Under the pieces are notes generated by a model. The model did not search any database and was not told the DNA's origin. It saw only the letters and a program-made list of their open reading frames with translations. Shown here one piece after another: positions 10,621 through 22,458 of a DNA stretch of 64,000 bases. Positions within the stretch are counted from its first letter, which is position 1; the number at the start of each line of letters is the position of its first letter. The DNA is from Ochotona curzoniae (Eukaryota > Chordata > Mammalia > Lagomorpha > Ochotonidae), in assembly GCF_017591425.1 (NCBI RefSeq), contig NW_024465885.1, positions 31,504,501-31,568,500 of the forward strand, given 5' to 3'. The translations under genes and the position numbers were made by a program.

Positions 10621-12355
10621 AAATCCCACGTTTACAAAATGAGTTTGAGGTATGTGTGTGTCTGTGGTGGATCACAGAGACACCTACGGATACAATCATG
10701 GTCCCAAGTTATGTGGTCTTTCCTGATACCAAACACCCATTTCTAAATGACTAAGTAACTTCCCTATTTACTATGTTTCTTTACACCTAGTGCATGGGTA
10801 TGGCAAAAACCACAAAGGTTTTAGTATTAATTAAATATCACATGATGATCTTATTATTTATTAGCATGTGCACTGATGGTGAATGAAGAAAAGTTCATTC
10901 AAAATGGGTAAAAATCAAACTTATTAACACAGATGTATTCATATGAGATAGACCTGCTTATTTCTTTGGGATGGTTTACTATTGACATTTTTAGAGATTT
11001 TTCTGATTCTTAATATTTACAAGTGGGTTACTCTACCTTCCCAGCTAGTTGGCATGAATGTGGTTTTTAGTATCTTACTTTAGAAAATGTTCTATTAATT
11101 CTATATCATATCAGAGAAAAATCAGAAATTTCATTTTTCCAGTTCCTAAAATTTACTGTACAGTGGTAAGCAATGTTCACTCACCCTTCTTAATGGACGC
11201 ATGCTGTGAAGCTATTTGCTGGTGGGCTGCATTCCTTTGAGATCTGTGCCTCTGAACTGTTTTGTGATTGATAGGAACCAGTCAAAGGCACTCTGACTTC
11301 CGGATTCTGTACTCAAAGCCTTGCAAAATATAGAATCCTGCAGTTACTTATGAAGTTTTCTTCATAAATAAACTGAAGGGTTTTCAAAGCTGAAGATTTT
11401 ATAAAGAAACAAAAGGTCCTGACGAAGTCCCAACTCAATCTGTGGCATGAATAGTGTATGGATTTGAAACAGTTAAGCATAATATTGCAAACGATACTCA
11501 GATGAACAAGCAACTCCAGTTTCATCCCTCTAAGAAATTGTCTTAAGTAAAGGAAAATTGTATCAGCTGTTTTTCTGATTATGAAAATATAGTCTTTTCA
11601 AAAAAGTTTTTATCACTAAGCAAAAATTAAGCCACTTATAACCTCATTCTTCAGTTAATCTTTACATGTAAAGTATGCACTTGTAAAATTCCCTTACATA
11701 TATTGTTTGTCATATATTATGTGAAGTTTGACAAATATTTAATAATATTTTCTTATAAATAGACTTACATACATACTTTATAAATTAGCAACATTAATCA
11801 CAATAGACTAACTTACAGTAGCCTCAAGGATGTCATAAAATATCTTTCAATGATTTTAACTGTAAAATCAATATTAACTTTACAAATGATTTTCTAATGT
11901 TTTATTGTGTGGGCATACTGCACGTTATTTAACAAAGTCCCTGTTTTTATGTCCTTTACATTTTTTTCCACATTTATAAATGTTTTAATAAACTTCCACA
12001 TACATTTTGTAAGTTGGTCTGGTTCTGTTGTTGGGATGTTTTTCTAAAACTGATATTTTCTAATGAGGATTTATATATACATGTAAAGCTTTTGGTAAAA
12101 CTGCTTGTAGCAGTTTATAGCATTTTTTTAGTGACTGAGGCAGTTCATTTCCCCACATTTTCAAATCTATTACTTCTTGTCATGAATTTTGAAATCTGTG
12201 TTAATCAAGTAGAATATATGCTTTTAATTTGTACTTTTTTTTTTTTTTACTAATGATTGAATTTGTTCCAGATATCAAATATAAAGTTGTGTTTTATATT
12301 TTTGGTTTTCGGATTGCTCATTTACTTAATTTGCCCATTTTATAGGATCTGTTTT
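10621..12355. other. Single-copy AT-rich DNA
   Basis: No element recognised. Open frames at 11058-11240 (+), 11313-11525 (-) and 12014-12253 (+) are short, low in complexity or T-rich, and unlike known proteins. Confidence 0.45.
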
Positions 12356-12370
12356 TGCTATTTGATTTTT

Positions 12371-12685
12371 TTTTTTTATTATTTTTTATTGGAAAGGCGG
12401 ATATACAGAGAGGAGAGACAGAGAGGAAGATCTTCCGTCCGATGATTCACTCCCCAAGTGAGCCGCAACGGGTCGATACTATGCCGATCCGAAGCCAGGA
12501 GCCTCTTCCGGGTCTCCCACGCGGGTGCAGGTTCCCAAAGCTTTGGGCCGTCCTCGACTGCTTTCCCAGGCCACAGGCAGGGAGCTGGAAGGGAAGCGGG
12601 GCTGCCGGGATTAGAACCGGCGCCCATATGGGATCCCGGGCGTGCTAGGCGAGGACTTAACCACTTGCGCCACCGCGCCGGGCCC
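12371..12685 (-). mobile_element. Young full-length CSINE with 15-bp TSD
   Basis: Antisense, well preserved: 'tattggaaaggcggatatacag', 'gatcttccgtccgatgattc', 'gattagaaccggcgcccatat', ending 'ccaccgcgccgggcc'. Identical 15-bp flanks, TGCTATTTGATTTTT at 12356-12370 and 12686-12700, are target-site duplications. CpG sites survive, so it is recent. It sits just left of an old antisense L1. Frames of 82-97 codons on both strands here are SINE read-through. Confidence 0.95.
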
Positions 12686-12846
12686 TGCTATTTGATTTTT
12701 AAAGCTTATGTAAATAATCTATAAGAGAATAATTAGGCATATTTAATGTGCACAATTTGATGGTTTGGCTAACTGTGTTATCATCACCAGAAATAAGCAT
12801 ATAGACACATGATACATCTTCCAGAGTTCCTTTTGTGTCCTTTTGC

Positions 12847-12866
12847 TGTGTGTGTGTGTGTGTGTG
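12847..12866. repeat. (TG)n microsatellite, 10 units
   Basis: Uninterrupted TG dinucleotides within the old antisense L1 3' UTR. Confidence 0.95.
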
Positions 12867-13046
12867 AAGAACACCTAATATGAAATTGGTCATCCTATCA
12901 GATTTTGAACTACGGAAGCTCCACTGGTAACTATTGTGTTATTCAGTTGATTTCTAGAATCTGTTTATTTTGCATTACAGATGCTTCGTATCCAATGAAG
13001 AACTATTTCCCATATCCTGGCAACCATTGTTGAGCTTTCTTTCTTT

Positions 13047-13364
13047 TGAAAATAGTTATTTATTTTTTACTGGAAGGCAGATCTGTGGAAAGAGATACAG
13101 AAAGATGTTCTGTCTTCTGATTTACTCCCAAGTGGCCATAATAGCTCAAGCCAAGTTGGTTTGAAACCAGGAGCCGGGAGCTTCTTCCAGGTCTCACACA
13201 TGGGTGCAGGGTCCCAAGGTTTTGGGCCGTCCTCTGCTGCTTTCCTGATCACAAGCAGGGAGCTGAATAGGAAGTGGAGCAGCCAGGACACAAAGGAGTG
13301 CCCGTATTTGATCCCAGCATGTGCAAAATGATGATTTAGCCACTGAGCCATCATGCCCATCTCA
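13047..13364 (-). mobile_element. CSINE, antisense, intermediate age
   Basis: Runs from 'agttatttattttttactggaa' to 'gccactgagccatcatgccc', with 'ggtctcacacatgggtgcagggtcccaagg' in the middle. More diverged than the 12.4 kb copy, with CpGs mostly lost. Inserted into the old L1. Confidence 0.9.
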
Positions 13365-13804
13365 TTGTCCTATTTTCTGACTTTGTGTTTAAGTATCTTA
13401 GGTATCTCATATTGTGGAATCGTGTATTTGTCTTCCTGTGTCTGGTGTATTAATTTAGAATAATGTCCTAAGAGTTCATTAATAATAACACAAATGGCAT
13501 GATTTCCTTTTTCAATACTGGATAATACTTCATTAAATTTCTATAACTAATTTCTTTCATCCACTCATCTGTCAATAGATATTTGGATTGTTTCTGTATC
13601 TCACAAGTGAATCTGCAGTGAAGATGGGAGCACAGCTGATTCTTCAAGATAACAATTCTAAATTATTTGCACATATAGTCATATATATTCAACATTCATA
13701 GTCATAATTAGGATTTCTTGATTATATGTTAGAGTTGTTAAACCATTTTTTCTGTAAAGATTTTAATCATATATCACAACATTATTTTGTGGAGAATATC
13801 TCTG

Positions 13805-13905
13805 AAATCTCTGTTCTTCTCTTAGAATGGGAGTGTTAATTAGTACCAATCTCAGAGGTTGTTGTGAGGTATACTAAACAGAAGACAAACATCTGGCAAC
13901 AGTAG
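13805..13905 (+). mobile_element. MIR fragment
   Basis: 'agaatgggagtgttaattagtaccaatctcagaggttgttgtgagg' matches the MIR 3' half ('taaaatggggataataatagtacctacctcatagggttgttgtgagg'). Confidence 0.75.
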
Positions 13906-14057
13906 ATAGAAAGAACACGTGGGTGCTGCCCTTTCTTAACCCCCAACTTTTCCTCACTATTAAGAATTTCCGCAGATCCACATAAAATAAAAATGTGCAA
14001 CCATGATATTCTTTTGTTTCCTTTATAAAGGCTCTCCATCCTGTAGGAAAATAAGAT

Positions 14058-14205
14058 GACCTTCATTCATTGATTCAATAATTATTATGGGGTAGGCAGT
14101 GTTGCACATGCTATAGATGGCTAAAAATTAATGCCCTTGCCCTCATGGAGCACACATCTAGTAATTCTGTATAATCATGTAGTGTTAGCTCTTTAAAAAG
14201 CTTAA
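14058..14205 (-). mobile_element. L2 LINE 3' end, antisense
   Basis: 'ttcattcattgattcaataattatta', then 'gtaggcagtgttgcacatgctatagatgg' and 'cccttgccctcatggagcacacatctagt', follows the complement of the L2 3' end (stem 'ttcattcattcaacaaatatt', 'caggcactg', 'ccctgccctcatggagctt'). Confidence 0.8.
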
Positions 14206-14701
14206 GGTAATATAAAATGGAGTAGAATTCCAAGTACTATGATGATTTGCTATTAATATGGTTATTGCCTTACTAGCTTGATATTTATAAAATTACTAAT
14301 TTTAATTTAGTACATATTTGTTAATCATACACAAGTGATTGTCTCCTTGAACGTATTTAATTTTTTTCACAAATACTGACAGTGTATATTTTAAACTGTG
14401 TTCTCTCCTTTCTACCAAGAATGAAGTAGAGTCTTTTTTTTTTTTTGAAGCAGAAGTCTTGATGTGAAGCCTGGCATCAGCTATTTTAAATAAAACACTT
14501 TTTGAAGCAAAATAAAAAATAATACATAAACACATCAAATCATGCCATGTTATTCTTTAGGCTGAGCTGGTAAGAAATATTGGTTAAATTATGTCCTAGA
14601 TGTCAGTTCTTCTTTGTTCCATCTTTCGGATATTATGAAAATATGGATGTGACAACATTGACAAAGCAAAACTCTAAGTTTACTATAACAATGATGAATA
14701 A
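14206..14701. other. Unassigned single-copy DNA
   Basis: No repeat recognised. The 78-codon frame at 14302-14538 (-) is Lys/Ser-rich and resembles nothing I know. Confidence 0.4.
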
Positions 14702-15013
14702 TGGGGCAAGCACTGTGGCTCAAGAAGCTAATCCTCCAACTGCAAGCTCTGGCATCCCATATGGGAACTGGTTATAGTTCCAGATGCTCCAATTCTGATG
14801 TACTTCCTGCTTATGGTCTGGGAAAGGGTAAGAGGATGGTCCAAGGCCTTGGGCCCTTGCACCTGTATGAGAGTCTTGGAAGAAACTCCAGGCTTCTGGC
14901 TTCTGGATTTGGTTTGGCTTAGCTTTATTTGTTGTGGCCATTTGGGGAGTGAATTAGCTGATGAAAACTTTTCTAATTCCTCTCTGTAGATCTGTGTTTC
15001 AAGTAAATATAAA
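14702..15013 (+). mobile_element. CSINE, older subfamily
   Basis: Head 'ggggcaagcactgtggctc', then 'aagaagctaatcctccaactgcaagctctggcatcccatatggg', ending 'gtttcaagtaaatata'. The 'gctaatcctcc' variant is the one shared with rabbit CSINEs and marks an older lagomorph-wide lineage. The local frames (73-108 codons) are SINE-derived. Confidence 0.9.
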
Positions 15014-15474
15014 GCATTAAGTAGTGTTGATGTTATCAGATTCCTTCTCTGCATATATTGAGATGACCAGATGGCTTTTATTTTTCATTTCTTGTTTTAC
15101 TCTTTAACTTATTGATTTAGATATGATAAACATTCCTGTATTTCAGGGATGAATCTTACCTTGTTTGTTAGAATTATCTGTCTGATATATTGTTAAAATC
15201 TGTTGGCTAAAACTGTGGTTTTTTTGTGATTTTTTTTGTGATTTTTGCATTTATATTCATCAGTAATATTAGTTTGTAGTTCTTTTTCTATGTTGTGTCT
15301 CTATATGACTTTGGTATGAAAGTGATGTTGGTTTCATAGAAAGAGGATGAAAGGACTTCTTCCCTTTCTATTATTTTGAATAGCTTGTGTAGGATTGGGA
15401 TAAGTTCTTGGAACGTTGGGAAGAATGCAGCAGGGAAACTCTCGGTCCTGGGCTTTTCTATGTTGGTAGAGATT

Positions 15475-15715
15475 TAATTACTCTTAAAAAATTTTTTAAA
15501 TTTTTATTTATTTATTTTTTTATTGATTACATTGCATTATATGACACAGTTTTATAGGCACTGGGATTCCCCCTCCCCTCCCCATAACGCCCCCCTCCAT
15601 GGTGGATTCTTGTTGCATTACCACAGTTCAAATTCAGTTGAGATTCTTTCCTTGCAAGCATCTACAAAGCATAGAGTCCAGCATCTTATTGTCCAGATAA
15701 GTTCTAATTACTCTT
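15475..15715 (-). mobile_element. Younger L1 3' UTR inserted in the older L1, with 11-bp TSD
   Basis: Identical 11-bp flanks, TAATTACTCTT at 15,475-15,485 and 15,705-15,715, bracket an A/T tail, 'attacattgcattatatgacacag', a C-rich tract and the lagomorph L1 3' UTR end ('tagagtccagcatcttattg'). The interior matches the right-edge L1 3' UTR (63,340-63,520). The insertion is severely 5'-truncated, with only about 200 bp of 3' UTR. Confidence 0.9.
15569..15595 (-). other. G-quadruplex motif of the L1 3' UTR
   Basis: On the minus strand the G-runs are 6, 4, 4 and 5 with loops of 6, 1 and 1 bases. A G-rich, quadruplex-capable tract near the 3' end is a known conserved trait of mammalian L1s. Confidence 0.8.
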
Positions 15716-16721
15716 TTAATATCTGTCTTTGCTGTAGGTCTATTGAGGTTTTTAATTACTTTATGATTCAATTTTGGTAAATTATATGTGTCTAAAAATC
15801 TATGCATTTTTTCTAGGTCTTCCAATTTGTTTGCATATAGTTTTTATTTATTTATTCATTTTTGGTAACAGCTCCTAATTATTCCATATATGTCTGTTAT
15901 ATTTCACTTTTTTTGTCTTTGATTCTGTGAGTTTGTATCTTCTCCCTCATTTTTTTGATTAGTTGGACTAGTGGGGTACCTATTTTGTTGATTTTCTGCA
16001 AAATTTTGCTCGTTGATTTGTTGATCTTATATATTTTTAGTTCTCCTTTTTTTCCTCCCTTTTTTGATAATTTCTTTTTCCTACTAATCTTTGGATTGCT
16101 TTGCTGTTGTTTTTCTAGCTCTTTCAAAAGTATGCTTGGCTCATTTACTTGGTGCCTTTCTAGTTTCCTGACGTGGGCATTATCAGTAATCTTTCCTCTA
16201 ATGCTGCCTGTGTCCCACAAGTTTTGATATATTGTATTGATGCCAACATTCATTTTAAGCAAATTGTTAATTTCTTCTTTGATTTCACCTTTAACCCATT
16301 GTTTATTTAGTAGCATATTGCTCAGTTTCCAGGCATTTGTGATTATCTTAACTTGAAACTATATTAGTGCTTTATTAAAGTCTAATTTAAGAATTTTCTG
16401 GTTTATTGTCTTATGTACACAAAATTTCTTTTCATTGTAACATTTAATTTCTATAATTACTTTCTTTTTGTAATGTATTTTGTCTTTGTGTCAGATGTGG
16501 AAAGGCTTCCTGTATCCTAATTTTCTTCAGTAGCACTTATAAAACAGACAGTTTCATAGTTTGTCTCATTTTCACTTTAGTCTGCAACGCAGATTGGTAT
16601 GATTTTAGAGATATGAATAAATTCCTCCTTAAAAATTAAATGTATTTACTTTTATAAAATGTTGTTCTTTAATTTAAAATACTTCTGTCATCACCTGCTA
16701 GATTCCTAGACTTATATGTCC

Positions 16722-16723
<2 letters not shown>

Positions 16724-16768
<45 letters not shown>

Positions 16769-16775
16769 TGTGTGT
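16724..16775. repeat. (GT)n microsatellite
   Basis: 41 bp of uninterrupted GT (16,724-16,764), then an 'aa' break and five more units. It is long enough to be polymorphic. The His/Thr-rich end of the minus-strand frame 16,712-17,029 is just this repeat. Confidence 0.97.
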
Positions 16776-16849
16776 CCTTTCCATTGATGAGTTATTAGTT
16801 TGGTAGTGATAATGCATTTTTCTTGTAACTTCATAATATATCTTAATAA

Positions 16850-17180
16850 GGAGAGCTTTGCATTATTATTGTTTTCATAAATTTTTAGATAAAACTGAAT
16901 CATATAGTTACTCAGAAAATTTCCCCTGCATATATTTATTGGAAATGTATGACATTTATAGACTAATTTGAAGAAAATTGACACATTGATAATATTGATA
17001 TTTCCTGTCCAGAAACATGGCCACCACATCTAGTTTCTTCAATTGTTCTTTTATCTCCTTCAGTAAATTTATACTTCTTTTACCATAAATTCAGCATCTT
17101 TATTGCCCTTTTAGCAATATCTTTCTCTCTCTCTTTCTCTTTTAATGTAAAGACTGTTACTTAATGGGCAATTCCAGTAC
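16850..17180 (-). mobile_element. Possible old L1 ORF2 fragment, antisense
   Basis: 'ttgacacattgataatattgatatttcctgtccagaaacatgg', followed by 'tcaattgttcttttatctccttcag', resembles the complement of an L1 ORF2 stretch ('..ttgatattcttcctatccatgagcatgg..'). Confidence 0.5.
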
Positions 17181-17644
17181 CTTGTATTATCTGTTCTTCA
17201 ATTCTATATGTCCCATACATCACACAGGGATTTCTATTTTTCTACTTCAATTTCTTCAATTAGTAGCAAACACATCCATGTCTTTATTACCTGGAAGTTT
17301 CTAAAGAGTCATATGATCATGGAGCAATCACATTTGTGCAGTGAAAGGGAAATTTGCCATTTCTTGTCATCATCAAAATCATTATTGTTTGATTTATCTT
17401 CCAGTTAATTCCTGAGAGAATGCTTTGTCTGTATTGTGACTTTATAGTGGCTATAGATTGTGTGTTGAAGAATAAAAAGCAAGATTTCTGTGTCCTGAGA
17501 TACTTGTCTCCCAGGATTCACTGCTTTCTGCAGTTATTCTTCCATTATAGATCCATGTTTTTCTTGTAAAGAATCTTTTCCAACAAGATGAAAATTCCTC
17601 CTTTGGGAATAACCGCTTAGACCATTGTCTTTATCGGCTAAGCA
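17181..17644. other. Unassigned DNA
   Basis: No repeat or gene recognised. The frame at 17208-17408 (+) is Ser/His-rich without a known fold. Confidence 0.4.
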
Positions 17645-18035
17645 GCCTATAACTAATTATGACAGACTAGGTGGTTTAAATGGTAAAATGTCAACCTTTT
17701 TTTCCCCAGTTTGGATGCTGTGTAGTTAAAACATAGGGTGCCAGTAGGCTTGGTGCCTGGTGACACAGGGGTCATGTTTAGTTTTCAGATATTGCCTTCT
17801 CACTAAGTTTTTTTTTTCCATATCAGAATTTGACTCTCCTCCTGCTGCTTATTAGGACTCCAGTCTTATATCATGAGGGCTTCACTTTCACGAGCTAATC
17901 AACTCTCAAATGCCTACCTTCTTCCCCTCTCCCACCACCCCAATCACTTAGTACCATCATATTCAGGGTTAGAATTATAACACATGAATCTCTGGGGAAT
18001 AGGGGTATGCAAACTTCCAGTTCATGCAAACCATT
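17645..18035 (-). mobile_element. MLT1-type (ERVL-MaLR) solo LTR, antisense
   Basis: Order of motifs: 'gacagactaggtggttta' (17,662), 'ttggtgcctggtgacacaggg' (17,750), 'atcatgagggcttcactttcacgagctaatcaactctcaaa' (17,869) and 'accatcatattcagggttagaattataacacatgaat' (17,953). This follows the complement of MLT1 LTRs. MaLR LTRs are ancient mammalian retrotransposon remnants. No internal region is attached. Confidence 0.75.
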
Positions 18036-19427
18036 ATGACTTTAAGCTCCAATGTTTCCCATTTGATCATGACATAAAAAGCAGGAATATGAATATTGCC
18101 AAGTCTTAGATTTAGAAGTTTTAATAATGAAGTAGTTCCAAACTGAATGCCTTGAAAGGTAGATCATCACATAGGACTATGATGGGTTAGGTGACATTGT
18201 GAAATCAAGAGATGGAGGAAGATGTGTGATATTGTGAGGAGAGACAGAATTAGCAAGTTAGGATAACTTAGAAAAATTACACTTATTTTTCATTTGTAAT
18301 CTGTTCTGCCTGTTGTACAGAAACATCTTGTGAAGAATTTCAGGGGTGGAGGTTAGGACTGCTTTTACGGGAATATCCATTAAGTTTCCTTCCCACTAGT
18401 CCAATATCAGCCGACAATTACTAAAAAGAACCAGACAACTGCGGTGTTCTTACCATCAGTATGATTCTACTGTCACAAACATAATCATTTTTAGTGACAC
18501 ATTAAGACAAGCACCCATGTCAGAATTACTTTTTGAAAAATCTCTTTTTCCTAGCTGAAATCATTAGGATATCATTCAGAACTGCATTTTCTTGCAAAAT
18601 ACAGTCACTTTATTCTACCTACAAGTGTATGTGGGATCATTACTGAAAAAAAAACAAATAAAAAAAATCAGTTTCAAAGCAGCTACATTTGATGTGCAAC
18701 ACACACACACCTGCTACTTGAAACTCAGCTCACAATCAACTTGATAAGTCAATCCATTTTCATTTTGTCCTCATTTCCTAGGCAACTAGAGCATCCATCC
18801 AAACACTTGCCAAGGGAAAATTGTTAAAAATGTAATATGTACTCACAGTCTTTTTTTCTTCTGACATAAACTTAATAGAAAAGCATAGAAATATCCATGC
18901 AGTACTTTAAATCACAGTAACACGGGTTTTTTGTTTGATTGTGAGAGAGCTTGAGGGAAACCATACTACAGAACGCAACATAATTATATTTCAGTCTCTT
19001 ATGATCTATCAGGAATGAAAGCAGCACCACCTGCTATGTCTATTATGTATTTAATGTGAATAACAAGCATCCCGCTGCTGGTTATTAAAACAAATTGTAA
19101 GGCATCTGACATTATACTTATAACCCATCCCATGTTTCATGGCTCTGAGAAAGATACAACTGAGAGCGAGTGCATGGGGATAAGCCTTTTGATGTGAGTA
19201 CAAGACTTTGGCCTCAAACAAAATCATTTTTTTTTCTCCCTAAAGTATTTTTTTAAAGGCATTATGTAAACTGTAATTATAAAACAGTATTACTGGCACA
19301 GTGTGGAGATCAAAACATTCCTGCAGTTGCAAAAAGCATTAAATTTTACCTTACCTGAATCCTCCTATTGTGTGAAGTCATGAGAAAAATAGAGCATTTG
19401 GTGTCTTCTAGAAATAACTCAAATTCA
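18036..19427. other. Long repeat-free stretch, no gene recognised
   Basis: About 1.4 kb without recognisable transposable elements, in a window full of them. No ORF of note. Segments such as 18,760-19,190 are close to balanced in base composition and low in simple repeats, so they are candidates for conserved non-coding sequence. Conservation cannot be seen from one genome. Confidence 0.4.
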
Positions 19428-19774
19428 GGGCTAGTGTTTTGGTGTAGTGAGTAAAGCCTTTGTCTGTGATGGTGGCATCACCAAAGGGCCCAGGTTTGTT
19501 CTGACTGGCTCCTTCTGATCCAACTCCCTGCTAACACCCTGGGGAAACCAATAGAAGATGGGTTAAGTGCTTGGACCCTGTCAACCACATGGGGCGCCAA
19601 ATTATGAATTCCATCGTTCAACTTGAAGTTATTACAGACAGCTGGAAGCAAACCAGCAGATGAAAGGTATCTCTCTCAGTGTGTGTGTGTGTGAGTGTGT
19701 GTGTGTGTGTCTTCCTCTCTCTATAATACTCACACTTTCAAATATGCAGTAAACAAAGAAGTAAATCTTTAAAC
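19428..19774 (+). mobile_element. Old CSINE with expanded TG in its 3' part
   Basis: Head 'gggctagtgttttggtgtagtgagtaaagcc', body 'cttctgatccaactccctgc' and 'ggaaaccaatagaagatgg', end 'aaagaagtaaatcttta'. A (GT)n-like run at 19,681-19,710 lies where young copies have a CT/GT-rich segment. Confidence 0.75.
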
Positions 19775-20217
19775 CAAACAATTCACATTTAGGAAGTCAT
19801 GAATCTCTTTTTGTGTGGTTACTGTCTGATATTCAAATTTCATTAACTACGTAAGGCTTCCAGTTCATCAGGGACTACTCTGTGTACCTGGACTCTGATA
19901 ACAGGTTTACTGGTCATTCTTTGAAGTGGAAAGTTTTTATCCTCACCAAGTAAAGGTTCAACCATGGAGAAAAATTGTGATGGCTGAATCTGTTAAATTT
20001 AAGAAAAAGAAGAATCTAGAAATAAAGTAGTGTGAATTTTCAGTCTGTGACTTACTGTGTTATATTTAGCTTGAATATTATGAGTGATTATAAAATCATG
20101 TAAGGTTCTGAATATCAGAATAAGATGGAGGCATAGATCAGAGAAGCTGGCTTGGCTCTTTGGGTCCTTCTGAGAGGCCTTGAAGAAGCCACTGATTTAT
20201 GTTTCAACCTGACTTTT

Positions 20218-20517
20218 TAAAAGATTTATTTATTTTTGTTGAAAAGACAGAGAGAAGGAGATGCAAAAAGATGCTCTGTCTGCCTGCTCACTCCCAAAGT
20301 GGCCGCAATCTGAAGCCATGATCTAGGAACTTCTTTCGGGTCTCCCACATGGGTGCAAGGTCCCAAGGCTTTAAGCCTTTGTTGACTGATTTCCCATGCC
20401 TCAGGCAGGGGGTTAGATGGAAAGTGGAGCATCCAGGACACAAACTGGAGCCCATATGGGATCTCAGAGCATGTGCAAGGTGATGTCTTGAGCCACTAGG
20501 GTACCAGGCTTGGCCCT
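20218..20517 (-). mobile_element. CSINE, antisense
   Basis: From 'taaaagatttatttatttttgttga' to 'ggtaccaggcttggccc', with 'gggtctcccacatgggtgcaaggtcccaagg' and 'gagcccatatgggatct'. Imperfect flanking repeat 'cctgacttttt' / 'cctcactttt' suggests a worn TSD. Confidence 0.9.
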
Positions 20518-20869
20518 GCCTCACTTTTCAAATGAGCACTATTGATAAAGAAGACTTTCACCGTAATATAGGGAGAAACCCACAGTGAGAATCACTGTAA
20601 ATTCTGTATCTTAAGAGATTATGATGCTTTCCTATGAATTGCATCTTTTTGCTTTACATAGAAAATAAGTTTGCCTTTAGTTAATGTGCTGTAGGTAACA
20701 TGAGTTACTCACATTTCTGTACACTGTGTCCTAACATTTCCAATGCAGGTTTACATTCATTACAGTTTCTATTCAACAGATGTCAGTTAGATATATTAAC
20801 ATAAGTAATGAAGTGTCAGATAGTAATATAACAGATATTTTGTAGTTTTGATGTCCTTGAATTAGATTT

Positions 20870-21201
20870 TTAAAAATGCATTTATTTATTTTAAACACAG
20901 TGTTACAGAGAGGGAGGGATGGAGAGTGAGCTTCCCCTCTCTGGTTCACTCCCCGGACAATCTCAGTGGCCCTGGATTGGGCCAGACTGAAGCCAGGATC
21001 CAGGTGTTTTGTCCAGGTCAGGAGAAGTGGCAGGTATGTGGGTGGCAGAGGGTCCAAGCACTTGGGCCATTTTTTGGCTGCTTTTCCCTGGCCATTAGTA
21101 GCAAATCAGATCAGAAGTAAAGCAGTTGGGGCACAAACCAGTGCCCGCATTATACGAGCCTCACAAATGATGGCTTTACCTACCATTCCACCATAATGAC
21201 C
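20870..21201 (-). mobile_element. Old CSINE, antisense
   Basis: 'tgcatttatttattttaaa', 'acagagagggagggatggagag', 'ctggttcactccccggaca', 'gaagccaggatccagg', 'agtaaagcagttggggcaca'. Divergent, with a small internal expansion near 21,030. Confidence 0.85.
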
Positions 21202-22155
21202 TTAACAATTACATTGTTAAATAATACTAAATAGCAAAGTCATCTCTTGTGCAGCTGGACTTTGTCTTCACCGACACCACAACTTTAATTATTTCTGACT
21301 ATCTTCAGTTCAGTGGTTTGCTCCTTTCATTTTTAGAGTCTTATAGAAAGACACTGGATTGAGTAGGATAAGGTTTTGTGCCTATGACTTAACTCATTGA
21401 ATATTAGGAATACATTCCTTCAAATTCTGAAGTCATGCATGAAGACTTGAATCTCATTTTCTTCTTCAAACATACAAATAGGATCAAAGTATCCAGTATA
21501 CTGAGTTCTTAGTAACTGTTGACTTTCGATTAATCTTTGTTTCGACTTCATTGATCACTTGATTTTTTCAGCCATATGTGTTATACTTCCACTGAATCAA
21601 ATTGCTTGATACTCCCTGCGTATATTATGTGACTGAGTGATCTTTCCTCATCAGTTTGTTTTCTCTGCAAAAGCACGTTTTGCCCATGATTATGTAAATG
21701 CTCTTGAGTAGCTAACTTAAATGCTCAAATATTATGTATACATATATATATATCCACATCACACTTATGTAAATATTTTCCTGCCATTCCAGCCATAAAA
21801 TAATCCTTTTTATAACATCAAATGAAAGTTCATGTAAATCGAAGACAATGGAGTTTATAGTGTATGAGTGTATTATGTTTGGAAGGTGAGGTGACAGTAA
21901 TGATAGTAAGCCAAGAGAGAAATAATAAATGTTTCCTTCTCAGAAATCTACAGTTTATATTAAATTGCAGTTAGAGTAGAAAGTTCTAGTGTTCTACTAG
22001 ACAGTAGGGTAACCAACTATATGACTGTGTACTTTTAATATTTATCTTAAATGAAAACATAATTTGAATATTTTCACGAGAAACATTTGAAGGGATTATT
22101 TTAGCATTATTTGAATATGTATATGCATATCATTTGACTAATTATGTATTATAAG
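21202..22155. other. Single-copy AT-rich DNA
   Basis: Nothing recognised apart from a short TA-rich run near 21,740-21,752. Confidence 0.45.
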
Positions 22156-22163
22156 ATTACATG

Positions 22164-22450
22164 TGGCAGTTGGGACCATGGTTTTGTAGGTTAAACCTCT
22201 GCCTGAGGTGCGGGCTTCCCAGTTTGAGTCTCAGCTGCTTCACTTCTAATTTGGCTCCATAATGTTGTGCCTAGGAAAGCAACAAAAGCTGGCCCAACTT
22301 CTGCACCCATGTGAGAGACCCAGGCTCCTGGCTTTGGCCAGCCCAACTCAAGCCCCTGGGACCATTTGGGGAGTGAACAACTAGATGGGCAGTCTCTCTT
22401 TTCTTTGTAAATCTGCCTTTCAAATGATAAGCAAATAAATAAATAAAAAT
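22164..22450 (+). mobile_element. CSINE, older, with 8-bp TSD
   Basis: Sense copy 'tggcagttgggaccatggtt' to 'gcctttcaaatgataagcaaataaataaataaa'. ATTACATG flanks at 22,156-22,163 and 22,451-22,458 are identical and read as a TSD. The 'tttcaaat..aaataaata' tail is the older, rabbit-like form. Confidence 0.9.
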
Positions 22451-22458
22451 ATTACATG

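Larger units (their letters stand above)
12701..13660 (-). mobile_element. Old L1 3' end, antisense, split by a SINE
   Basis: Left part: 'gtgcacaatttgatggtt', with 'ttatcatcaccagaaata' following, is the complement of an old L1 3' UTR. Right part: 'ggataatacttcatta' (13,520) and 'catccactcatctgtcaatagatatttgg' (13,558) are the complement of the ORF2 3' end. A CSINE (13,047-13,364) splits it. Confidence 0.75.
15053..16340 (-). mobile_element. L1 ORF2 relic, antisense, carrying a nested L1 3' end
   Basis: Antisense ORF2 from the reverse transcriptase region (left) towards the linker after the endonuclease domain (right). Minus-strand frame 15,897-16,316 (139 codons) carries the L1 ORF2 signature around LLKELEKQQQSNPKISRKK and INKIGTPLVQLIKKMREKIQ. 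Frame 15,634-15,825 continues with MEDLEKMHRFLDTYNLPKLN. Left of 15,475, 'gtcctgggcttttctatgttgg' and 'tttcatagaaagaggatga' are RT-region complements. 15,486-15,704 is a younger insertion, not part of this copy. Stops break the frame; it is dead. Confidence 0.85.

Noticed and set aside
15634..15825. 63-codon minus-strand frame as a small gene
   Set aside because: It is a chimera of L1 ORF2 sequence and a nested L1 3' UTR, created by an insertion.
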